From positions 1 through 27,673 of the forward strand of contig URPR01000017.1 of assembly GCA_900549775.1 (NCBI GenBank): DNA of 27,673 bases. Direction: 5' to 3'. This DNA is from an uncultured Oscillospiraceae bacterium. GTDB taxonomy: Bacteria; Bacillota; Clostridia; Oscillospirales; Acutalibacteraceae. Below are positions 1 through 6,218 of the stretch, in pieces (the stretch's first letter is position 1; every line of letters begins with the position of its first letter). Below the pieces are notes generated by a model. The model saw only the letters and a program-made list of their open reading frames with translations. It was not told the DNA's origin and searched no databases. A program made the position numbers and the translations under genes.

Positions 1-4
1 ATAA

Positions 5-235
5 CTAGCCTTTGGCATCATCTCTGAGATTTGCTGCGTTTGGATGGCAATTGTTCAAATAGCTGAAAGCTATAAAAGCACTTTGTTCATCAAACAACTC
101 TTTTACTTTTTTAGTTGAGCCAGATTTAATTAAAAATTGGAATAGAAATGTTTTATTTTTTATTCTTGATCTCCCATGACACATGTTATGGTGGGTCGTG
201 TGATTGTCTCGATATGGGTATATAGTAAGTTTCAT
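5..235 (-). CDS. Hypothetical protein, 76 aa (doubtful)
   Basis: Short open frame with an ATG start and an AGGAG sequence about 10 nt upstream of it, so translation is possible. The product is basic at its N-terminus, contains a His-rich stretch near residues 13-20 and a more acidic C-terminal half; I see no signal peptide, membrane segment or known motif and do not recognise the family. It lies about 80 nt downstream of the VanY-type peptidase gene on the same strand and could be co-transcribed with it. Its putative ribosome binding site lies in the second arm of a perfect inverted repeat (239-284), so translation could be controlled by RNA folding. It may equally be a chance frame or the remnant of a longer gene. 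Confidence 0.3.
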   Translation of the reverse strand: MKLTIYPYRDNHTTHHNMCHGRSRIKNKTFLFQFLIKSGSTKKVKELFDEQSAFIAFSYLNNCHPNAANLRDDAKG

Positions 236-238
236 TAT

Positions 239-284
239 ATATTGAACTCCTGTAGAAATTTATTTTCTGTTTGGAGTTCAATAT
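239..284 (-). promoter_or_regulatory. Perfect 12-bp inverted repeat covering a ribosome binding site
   Basis: The arms at 239-250 and 273-284 are perfectly complementary over 12 bp (ATATTGAACTCC / GGAGTTCAATAT) and enclose a 22-nt loop. On the minus strand the downstream arm carries the AGGAG that would serve the 76-aa frame starting at 235. A hairpin would therefore hide this site. It is not followed by a T-run, so it does not look like an intrinsic terminator for the upstream vanY-type gene. A protein operator is an alternative. Confidence 0.45.
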
Positions 285-315
285 GTTTGTAGAGAGTTAC
301 TGTACAATGAAAATA

Positions 316-1086
316 TTAATACTCCATGCTTAAAAACATGACATACTCCTCTAAACACAGATTCTTTTCTTTCATCTCTTTAGCATGATCTTCCCCTACA
401 TATCTAAAGTGCCATGGTTCATATATTTTCCCTGTTATACTCTGTTTATCATTGTCATACCTTAAAACAAAACCATAGTTATGCGAGTTCTCCATAAGCC
501 ATTTATATTCTTCACTATAGCAAAAATCGTCCTTTACGCCATTCAAATCCACTGCTATACCCATATTGTGCTCACTCGTGCTCGGTCTCGCGACTACTCC
601 CTGCGCTAAGTTTGTAGCATCAATATCTGTATAGCCTTTATTTTTATATTCATTAACTTTGTTCTCAAACAACTCATTTTGTTTCTCTAAAGACCTGTAA
701 CCGGATGATATCCATAGTTTTACATTTTGAGAAGAAGCCCCTTGTATCATATCTTCAAGGCGTTCTTTAATTCTTGCATCAACCGGAATCCCCCTACAAT
801 TTTTCAAGTTTAATTCGTAATCTTTCGACATTTCATTTTGATTATTTATAACCTTTAAATTCCAATCACAGTATTTATTCCATTCAGAAAAGTCAGATTT
901 CACTTGATTTTTTCCACTTACTATTTCTACGTTTTCGTTAGCTTTTGATTTATTTTGAGTTCTATAAAATATCTTGTCCATCGACACTAGTGTCAAAAAT
1001 AATATTATCGTAGATACTACTAAAATCAGAAAAGTCAGGTATATTACAGTAACAAAATATTTTAATTTCGATTTAAATCTAGTCAC
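316..1086 (-). CDS. Membrane-anchored D-Ala-D-Ala carboxypeptidase, VanY/M15B family
   Basis: Predicted zinc peptidase that trims the terminal D-alanine of peptidoglycan stem peptides outside the membrane. With the start used here (256 aa) it has a short basic N-terminal tail, one hydrophobic anchor at about residues 9-36, a linker, and the M15B catalytic domain. The family motifs are visible: a SGYRS segment near 127-132, SEHNMGIAVD at about 171-180 (His and Asp zinc ligands) and EPWH at 223-226 (catalytic Glu and third ligand). I chose a GTG start at 1086 because it follows GGGAG at a 6-nt distance. A longer frame from a TTG at 1212 has no good ribosome binding site and would run through the terminator of the preceding gene. 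The gene stands alone downstream of the pseudo-ATPase operon. VanY activity here need not mean vancomycin resistance; no vanHAX genes are present. Confidence 0.85.
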   Translation of the reverse strand: MTRFKSKLKYFVTVIYLTFLILVVSTIILFLTLVSMDKIFYRTQNKSKANENVEIVSGKNQVKSDFSEWNKYCDWNLKVINNQNEMSKDYELNLKNCRGIPVDARIKERLEDMIQGASSQNVKLWISSGYRSLEKQNELFENKVNEYKNKGYTDIDATNLAQGVVARPSTSEHNMGIAVDLNGVKDDFCYSEEYKWLMENSHNYGFVLRYDNDKQSITGKIYEPWHFRYVGEDHAKEMKEKNLCLEEYVMFLSMEY

Positions 1087-1148
1087 AACATACTCCCATA
1101 TAGTTTTTAGTATATTGTTCCCACATTTTAAATTTAATATGTAGTATA

Positions 1149-1183
1149 AAAACAAGGATATCAAAATTTGATACCCTTGTTTT
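1149..1183 (-). terminator. Intrinsic terminator of the DUF3048-rlmB-pseudo-ATPase operon
   Basis: Long hairpin with arms of about 15 bp interrupted by one mismatch (AACAAGG ... CCTTGTT, with a TATCAA/TTTGATA core), followed on the minus strand by a T-rich tail. The stop codon of the pseudo-ATPase overlaps the base of the stem. Its position before the GTG start of the VanY-type gene suggests that gene is transcribed separately. Confidence 0.7.
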
Positions 1184-2879
1184 AACCACAAACTACAGAT
1201 GAAAGTAACCAAAATAAATTGTAAATCAAAATTTCATATTCACTTATTTGATGTAGTGTTCCATTAAAAGCTACAGTAACTACAATAATTAAACCCAACA
1301 TTAACGACAAAAGATTAATCGCAAAAACTAATTTAAAATTGGCCTTAAGCCTTTTGCTTGCAACCACTCCATCTATTAATTTATCACTTTTATTCATACA
1401 TTCAAAGCACTCTGTCTGCGTCCTAATATTTTTTTCACCTAAACTATCTTCAAGTGGTGCTATGCTTAAATCCTCTAAACTTACAGCAAAATCTTTAGAA
1501 ATACGTTCCCTATTTATATTGCTATCGTATGTTCTTATAAAAATTTTAATGTTATTTTTCCCGGCACTCTTTAAAACATTTAGCAGGCGCCTATTGGGGT
1601 TATACTCCAACACAAACATAGCTACAAGATCATACCCAACGCAAATATAAGTTATTCCTTCATTATCTTTGTGGTATTTATCTTCATAGTCTCTGCTAGG
1701 CGGATCTATACCATGAGACTTCAGCAAATCTCTATTCCCTATCATTACTCTTTTGCCGTTTACCCAACCAATTAATCCTTTATCTTCCTCATACGTAACT
1801 TCTGAAACTTTTGTAAGCATTTTCTTCTGCCCCAAGATTACCTTGTTAAAAACGGTATTTAGTGGACCTTCCTTTGCAGAAGACAAGGTAGCAGCATAAA
1901 GTATAGCTTCATCAACCCTCTGGCCATGAAATGTCTTTATTTCCTTCAAGATCACATTCTCCGAAGGGTACAAGTCTTCTGAATCAAAAGTAATAGAATT
2001 TATCAAAGATGTAGCGTTTACATTGTTTCGACCAAGCAGCATTATTCCTTTCTTTAATGCCTTTTTAGAAAAATAGAATAATTTGAAACTTAAACTAAAG
2101 AAAAAAGAAATTGGAAAGCACAACATTAAAGCTGTATACATATTGGACGGCCAAAACAAAAAACTCTTACTCTTTATAGTGCTAAATGTGCTTACTGCAA
2201 CAGATAAAATAACAGCAAAAAAAGATAACTTTTGCACTGTTTTTTCCCAAAAATTTTGGTCTAATATTAAATCAAAAAAACTATAATTGTGTTGTACTTT
2301 TTCATTTATTACAGCTGAGTTTCCCTTACTTGAGCTCTCACTTAATTTTACTAAATATTTTTCTTTCTCCGAAATTTCAAACTTAAAGTTCTGTTTTGCT
2401 CTTTTTGCCATATACAAATTTTTCTTGTTGATAAGCAGCTCAAAAAGCAAAATAGTTCCGATACCCATAAACGGCTTGGTGTTATCCGATGGGTAACTTT
2501 TTGTTATCAAAGTTAATACAGAATTTGCAAATGCGGAAAAAAAAGCCAAAAGAAACACCGTATTTTCATCCGGTTTTAACTTGAAAATGCTTGATAAACC
2601 ATGCGAGATAATACTATAACCAAAAAGTAACGATATCCCCTGCAACAAAATCGAACATACTGTGAAAATTTCAGGTGTAAGCTTAAACCCAGACAGGGTT
2701 ACATCAAGTTTCAAAAGTAAAACCAAAAGCAAATAAATCACAAGTAAAAATATTGTTCCTATTACTTTTACCTCAGATTTTTTTACAGCATAACTTAAAG
2801 AACGCTTAATAAGGCCTATATCTGCATTTTCATTGTAAACTATATCAGATAATTTAACTCTTTCTCTTTTATTTTTCAT
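1182..2879 (-). CDS. Degenerate P-type ATPase-like membrane protein (catalytic motifs lost)
   Basis: 565-aa polytopic membrane protein laid out like a P1B-type metal ATPase without the N-terminal metal-binding domain. Hydrophobic segments lie near 38-57, 70-91, 107-126, 136-151, 213-235, 245-270, 513-538 and 548-563. Residues 252-299 resemble the ion-site helix through to the phosphorylation site: LCFPI sits where CPC-type motifs occur, then KKGIMLLG, then ITFD299. In active pumps D-KTGTLT follows; here it is DSEDLY (299-304). The nucleotide-binding part keeps GWVNGKRVMIGN (371-382), the TGDN motif has become TYDSN (450-454), and the GDGxNDxP hinge is absent. The frame is intact, so this looks like a conserved non-catalytic relative rather than a decaying gene. 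ATG at 2879 was preferred over the upstream GTG at 2888 because AAGGG lies at a suitable distance. Third gene of the DUF3048-rlmB operon (22-nt gap); function unknown. Confidence 0.7.
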   Translation of the reverse strand: MKNKRERVKLSDIVYNENADIGLIKRSLSYAVKKSEVKVIGTIFLLVIYLLLVLLLKLDVTLSGFKLTPEIFTVCSILLQGISLLFGYSIISHGLSSIFKLKPDENTVFLLAFFSAFANSVLTLITKSYPSDNTKPFMGIGTILLFELLINKKNLYMAKRAKQNFKFEISEKEKYLVKLSESSSKGNSAVINEKVQHNYSFFDLILDQNFWEKTVQKLSFFAVILSVAVSTFSTIKSKSFLFWPSNMYTALMLCFPISFFFSLSFKLFYFSKKALKKGIMLLGRNNVNATSLINSITFDSEDLYPSENVILKEIKTFHGQRVDEAILYAATLSSAKEGPLNTVFNKVILGQKKMLTKVSEVTYEEDKGLIGWVNGKRVMIGNRDLLKSHGIDPPSRDYEDKYHKDNEGITYICVGYDLVAMFVLEYNPNRRLLNVLKSAGKNNIKIFIRTYDSNINRERISKDFAVSLEDLSIAPLEDSLGEKNIRTQTECFECMNKSDKLIDGVVASKRLKANFKLVFAINLLSLMLGLIIVVTVAFNGTLHQISEYEILIYNLFWLLSSVVCG

Positions 2880-2901
2880 ACTTAACACCCTTCACAACGC
2901 C

Positions 2902-3627
2902 TTACCTTTTTCTGGCTATCTGGTACATTAAAATGCCGGCTGCCACAGACGCATTTAATGAAGTTATTTTTCCTTTAAGCGGCAAAGATATCGTAAAGTC
3001 GCACTTTTCCTTTACAAGGCGGCTAACCCCTTTGCCTTCTCCTCCTATGACCAAAGCCACTGCGCCATCAAAGTCTATGTCGTAGTAGGGTTTACCGTCC
3101 ATGTCTGCACAGTAAAACCAAAAACCTTTATTTTTCAAATCATCTATAAGTCGAGATATGTTGGTAACTCTAGCAACTTTCACATACTCAAGCGCGCCCG
3201 CCGAAGTTTTCGCAACAGCTGAGCTAAGCCCAGCGCTGTTGCGTTTAGGTATAATAACTCCATGAACTCCTGCACATTCAGCTGTTCTTATTATTGCCCC
3301 TAAGTTGTGCGGATCTTCCACCCCGTCAGCAATAACTACAAACGGGGCTTCTTTTTTGTCTTCGGCAACCTTCAAAATATCATCTACGCTTGAGTAAGCA
3401 TGTGCAGAAAGAATCGCTGCTACTCCTTGATGCTTTTCACCGCTTATTGTATCAAGTTTTCTCGAGTCTACTTCTTTGACTGGAACATTATTTTTCTTTG
3501 CAAGATTTATAATCTGCAAAATGGAACCCCTTTTTTCTCCGTTCGACACCATTAAATATTCTATGTCTCTTCCTGCATTCAAAGCTTCCTTTATGCTGTT
3601 TCTACCAAAAATAAAGTCTTTTTCCAT
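2902..3627 (-). CDS. rlmB: 23S rRNA (guanosine-2'-O)-methyltransferase, TrmH/SpoU family
   Basis: SAM-dependent 2'-O-ribose methyltransferase; RlmB modifies G2251 in the peptidyl-transferase region of 23S rRNA. The 241-aa product has the small N-terminal RNA-binding domain (FGRNSIKEALNAG, residues about 6-18) and a SPOUT knot domain with its three signatures: NLGAIIRTAECAG, ALVIGGEGKG and LPLKGKITSLNASVAAGI close to the C-terminus. Length and domain layout fit RlmB better than the shorter TrmL/TrmJ types. The ATG has AAGGA 8 nt upstream. It sits 22 nt after the DUF3048 lipoprotein gene and 22 nt before the pseudo-ATPase gene, so the three are probably one transcript. The exact target nucleotide is inferred from family similarity only. 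Confidence 0.93.
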   Translation of the reverse strand: MEKDFIFGRNSIKEALNAGRDIEYLMVSNGEKRGSILQIINLAKKNNVPVKEVDSRKLDTISGEKHQGVAAILSAHAYSSVDDILKVAEDKKEAPFVVIADGVEDPHNLGAIIRTAECAGVHGVIIPKRNSAGLSSAVAKTSAGALEYVKVARVTNISRLIDDLKNKGFWFYCADMDGKPYYDIDFDGAVALVIGGEGKGVSRLVKEKCDFTISLPLKGKITSLNASVAAGILMYQIARKR

Positions 3628-3649
3628 TTTGAGTTTTCCTTTTTATTTT

Positions 3650-4699
3650 TTAAGAAAACGTAACCGGTGCGGTTTTTGTCATCACACATACGTAGGTTTG
3701 ACCTTTGAGCAGCGGAACGTCTTTTCCGTCCTTTGTGCTTAATGTGAAAAGCTCATTATCATTACTGCGTTTCCAATTAATTTCTATAATTTTTCCATGA
3801 GACATGTAGTATCCTTCACCAGAACCAATGAGATTTATGCTTAAAAGTTCCGTTTTCGGTACTTGGGATGTCTCTGCTCTTAAAATAATAACATTTGGTT
3901 TTGAATTTTGGATATTCTTATTTCCATCCATTTGAGGCTTATCAAACTGCGAAACCAAGTATGTCTGATTTTTTTCGTCATAGTCAAATACTGTCGATTT
4001 ATATCCGGAAAACTTAGCTATAAGCTTAGTAGCATCTTTTCCCGACAATACCGGAGAGTCATTTGAAAAGTTCATCTTAAATTTATAATTGTTATCTATT
4101 TGAGTATTGTACCCTTTTTTATTTATCGCTTGGACTAGCTTTTCCCCGGAAGTAAACGCACTGTGCTCTAATCCAAGATTTTTGCGTCTAGCTGCGTCTC
4201 TCCACATGTAATTTCCGTTGGTAATTAAGTCTATTGAGTTTATATATCCGCTTTTTAAAATATCATATGCTTGGAAACTGCCACCTAAATGTACATAAAT
4301 AGCACCTAGTCCATGAGCTAAATTTATAAAGTAAGGTCTTGCGCTACGTACTGTGCCTAAAGTCGGCGCAGAAGCAATATCCTTGTGAACCTGCATAATT
4401 CTGGTAATGCCGCCTTCTATTAAACATTCAAACAGAATGTCTGCGTCTGAAACTCCGTGCAAAGGCTGAGCTTTTTTCATATTGTTAGTCATTACACAAA
4501 CCGGTCGTAAATTAACTTTATCTTTTTCTATGTCAAGGCCAGTCAATGGGTTAATGTATCCTGTTGAGCTGTCGTTTGATGAGTAGTCGTCAGTTTGTGG
4601 GTCTTGAGAGGAATCTTTTTTAAAACAGCCGGTAAACATAGTTAGTACAAATAATAAAATTAGTACCTGTGAAAAAATCACTTTTAATGTATTTTTCAT
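3650..4699 (-). CDS. DUF3048 (YerB-type) lipoprotein
   Basis: 349-aa secreted lipoprotein. The N-terminus has a basic start, a hydrophobic core and a lipobox ending LTMFTGC, with Cys25 as the lipidation site, followed by a Ser/Asp-rich linker. The mature part begins with the family's NPLTGL segment and the pattern RPVCVMTNN, then LFECLIEGGITR and SARPYFINLA, typical of the N-terminal DUF3048 domain; the C-terminal part (GKIIEINWKR, TYVCVMTK) matches its second domain. The biochemical role of the family is not known. The ATG follows GGAGG at a good distance. It is the first gene of the operon with rlmB and the pseudo-ATPase gene, and has its own promoter in the divergent region shared with ppa. 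Confidence 0.88.
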   Translation of the reverse strand: MKNTLKVIFSQVLILLFVLTMFTGCFKKDSSQDPQTDDYSSNDSSTGYINPLTGLDIEKDKVNLRPVCVMTNNMKKAQPLHGVSDADILFECLIEGGITRIMQVHKDIASAPTLGTVRSARPYFINLAHGLGAIYVHLGGSFQAYDILKSGYINSIDLITNGNYMWRDAARRKNLGLEHSAFTSGEKLVQAINKKGYNTQIDNNYKFKMNFSNDSPVLSGKDATKLIAKFSGYKSTVFDYDEKNQTYLVSQFDKPQMDGNKNIQNSKPNVIILRAETSQVPKTELLSINLIGSGEGYYMSHGKIIEINWKRSNDNELFTLSTKDGKDVPLLKGQTYVCVMTKTAPVTFS

Positions 4700-4726
4700 A
4701 AAACATCCTCCAAAAAAATAACTAAA

Positions 4727-4754
4727 ATTATAGACAAAATAAAAATTTCGTCAT
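4727..4754 (-). promoter_or_regulatory. Promoter of the DUF3048-rlmB operon
   Basis: On the minus strand ATGACG (-35) and TATAAT (-10) are separated by 16 nt, and the ATG of the lipoprotein gene lies about 28 nt downstream of the -10. Match to the sigma-A consensus is 4/6 and 6/6. Confidence 0.55.
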
Positions 4755-4761
4755 AAACTGT

Positions 4762-4806
4762 TACCATAGACATATAAGACAAGTTATGGTACCATGTTAT
4801 TATACT
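4762..4806 (+). promoter_or_regulatory. Putative ppa promoter with overlapping inverted repeats
   Basis: TATACT (4801-4806) or the overlapping TATTAT (4798-4803) could be the -10, with a weak AAGACA at 4776-4781 as the -35. The same stretch holds TACCATA (4762-4768), TATGGTA (4785-4791) and the perfect palindrome ATGGTACCAT (4786-4795), three related half-sites around the -35. This layout suits a repressor site, but no regulator can be named. Confidence 0.35.
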
Positions 4807-4850
4807 ATTCTTAAGTGAGAATTGTAAAGAGATATAAAGGAGTAATAAAA

Positions 4851-5384
4851 ATGAACATTTGGCATGATATTGACCCTAAAAAAATTTCACCGGAAGATTT
4901 TACCGTTGTGATTGAAATTCCTAAATGTTGCAAAACTAAATATGAACTCGACAAAGAGACCGGAATGTTAAAACTGGACAGAATCCTGCATACTTCTACA
5001 CATTATCCAGCAAACTACGGCTTTATACCTAGAACTTATGCAGCGGATAAAGACCCTCTGGATGCGTTGGTTCTCTGCTCTGAAAAAATATATCCACTAA
5101 CTTTGGTCAGATGCTATCCCATCGGAGTTATTTCGATGATTGATGGAGGCGAAAATGACGAAAAAATTATCGCCATACCGTACAGTGATCCTACTTACAA
5201 CAACTTTACCAATATAGATCAACTACCTGCACACATATTTACAGAGATGATCCATTTCTTTAAAGTTTACAAAGCCCTTGAAAACAAAGAAACAGCCGTT
5301 GAAGAAGTTCAAGGTGTTGAATCAGCTAATAAAATCATCGTTTCCGCTATTAATGCCTACAAGGAAAAATTCGGAAACAACTAA
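4851..5384 (+). CDS. ppa: Inorganic pyrophosphatase, family I
   Basis: Soluble metal-dependent enzyme that splits pyrophosphate to phosphate, pulling DNA, RNA and aminoacyl-tRNA synthesis forward. The 177-aa product matches the bacterial family I length and shows EIPKCCKTKYELDKETG near the start, HYPANYGFIPRT, and the signature DKDPLDALV with the metal-binding aspartates. The ATG at 4851 is used because AAAGGAG lies 8 nt before it and the protein then starts MNIWHDI as in homologues; the in-frame ATG 36 nt upstream lacks such a site. Single-gene transcript ended by a strong hairpin, and divergent from the DUF3048 lipoprotein gene. Most other Firmicutes use the unrelated family II enzyme, but family I genes are common in Clostridia. 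Confidence 0.93.
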   Translation: MNIWHDIDPKKISPEDFTVVIEIPKCCKTKYELDKETGMLKLDRILHTSTHYPANYGFIPRTYAADKDPLDALVLCSEKIYPLTLVRCYPIGVISMIDGGENDEKIIAIPYSDPTYNNFTNIDQLPAHIFTEMIHFFKVYKALENKETAVEEVQGVESANKIIVSAINAYKEKFGNN

Positions 5385-5414
5385 AAATTATACAAAGTTA
5401 AAATTCATATAACA

Positions 5415-5447
5415 AAACAGCCCTCGGTATTATACCGAGGGCTGTTT
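5415..5447. terminator. Bidirectional intrinsic terminator between ppa and the small membrane protein gene
   Basis: Perfect 15-bp stem including CAGCCCTCGGTA/TACCGAGGGCTG with a 3-nt loop, A-rich on one side and T-rich on the other. It lies between two convergent genes and can serve both. Confidence 0.9.
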
Positions 5448-5477
5448 CGTTGTGCAAGCCTATTTTTATTTGAATTG

Positions 5478-5855
5478 TTATAAATCTTGCAATTCCTTTA
5501 AATTTTTCCTTTTCTTTAATATGGTTGATATAATAAAAACGATCAAAAAAGATACGGCTAAAAGCACATTGTAGATGTAAAATATTTCTTCACCGGATTT
5601 TTTTAATTTTCCATTGATCTGTTCAGGACTATCTTTAACCACAATCGGCACAAAAACTCCTTGGCCTACTCCTTTTAAAATGTTCCCGTTTATTCCCGTT
5701 TCTCTAGTTATTTCGTCTGCGTAGGTCAAGTTTTCAGAAACTTTCGGCCCGCACTTCATACATGATGTTGTATTAAAAAATACAAAGAAAACCATAAATA
5801 ACATAAAAAGAAATATTTTTAAAAAAACTATTTCTACCTTTATATTTTTAACCAT
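5478..5855 (-). CDS. Unrecognised small membrane protein with a CxxC motif
   Basis: 125-aa protein with an N-terminal hydrophobic segment (about residues 10-29), a stretch of about 60 residues probably outside the cell, and a second hydrophobic helix (about 91-112) ending in a basic KKRK tail. Just after the first helix is NTTSCMKCG, a CxxC pair that could bind metal or form a disulfide; TTSC also resembles a weak lipobox. I do not recognise the family. The gene is very likely real: a strong promoter (5884-5912) lies directly upstream and AGGAGAGGG precedes the start. The ATG at 5855 is preferred; the frame extends to 5912, but that point lies inside the -35 element and so upstream of the transcript. 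Convergent with ppa, divergent from spoIIE. Confidence 0.65.
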   Translation of the reverse strand: MVKNIKVEIVFLKIFLFMLFMVFFVFFNTTSCMKCGPKVSENLTYADEITRETGINGNILKGVGQGVFVPIVVKDSPEQINGKLKKSGEEIFYIYNVLLAVSFLIVFIISTILKKRKNLKELQDL

Positions 5856-5883
5856 ACACATCCCTCTCCTTCTAGTTATTAAT

Positions 5884-5912
5884 ATTTTACCATCACATGC
5901 AAATAGTGTCAA
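5884..5912 (-). promoter_or_regulatory. Strong sigma-A promoter for the small membrane protein gene
   Basis: TTGACA at 5907-5912 and TAAAAT at 5884-5889 (minus strand) with exactly 17 nt between them. The ATG at 5855 lies about 28 nt downstream of the -10. Confidence 0.75.
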
Positions 5913-6017
5913 TATTTTGTTTGAATTATTTTTATTTTTGTTTATTATTTTTTGATACCTTGTTGTTAATTTTAAACAGCCAGGACAATTTACAGCACTT
6001 TAATTAATAAAATTTCG

Positions 6018-6181
6018 TTCGACTCATAAAACAAAACTCTAAATAAAAGTTCATTCTGCACAAAATCACAAATTATTATTTTTTATAAATGTCTTTCGAC
6101 TTTCATCTTATACAGATCTTTTAATATTCTAAAAACTTACAGCGCCATAGGACAATCTATTCCCCCATGCACAACTATAAT
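6018..6181 (+). promoter_or_regulatory. spoIIE upstream region: long-spacer promoter and Spo0A-box-like sites
   Basis: This lies in a gene-free, AT-rich stretch (5913-6218). AGGACA (6149-6154) and TATAAT (6176-6181) are 21 nt apart. Spo0A-activated sigma-A promoters such as spoIIE and spoIIG of Bacillus subtilis are known for this long spacing. Upstream, TTCGACT occurs at 6018-6024 and 6095-6101, each one base from the reverse complement of the Spo0A box TGTCGAA. The arrangement suggests direct activation by phosphorylated Spo0A; the boxes are imperfect, so this is inference. Confidence 0.5.
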
Positions 6182-6218
6182 AAATATTGTCATCTTACAA
6201 GGTTAAGGAGGAATAGAT

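Noticed and set aside
316..1086. VanY-type gene as part of a vancomycin-resistance cluster
   Set aside because: No vanR/S, vanH, vanA-type ligase or vanX genes are nearby; stand-alone M15B peptidases are common in Clostridia.
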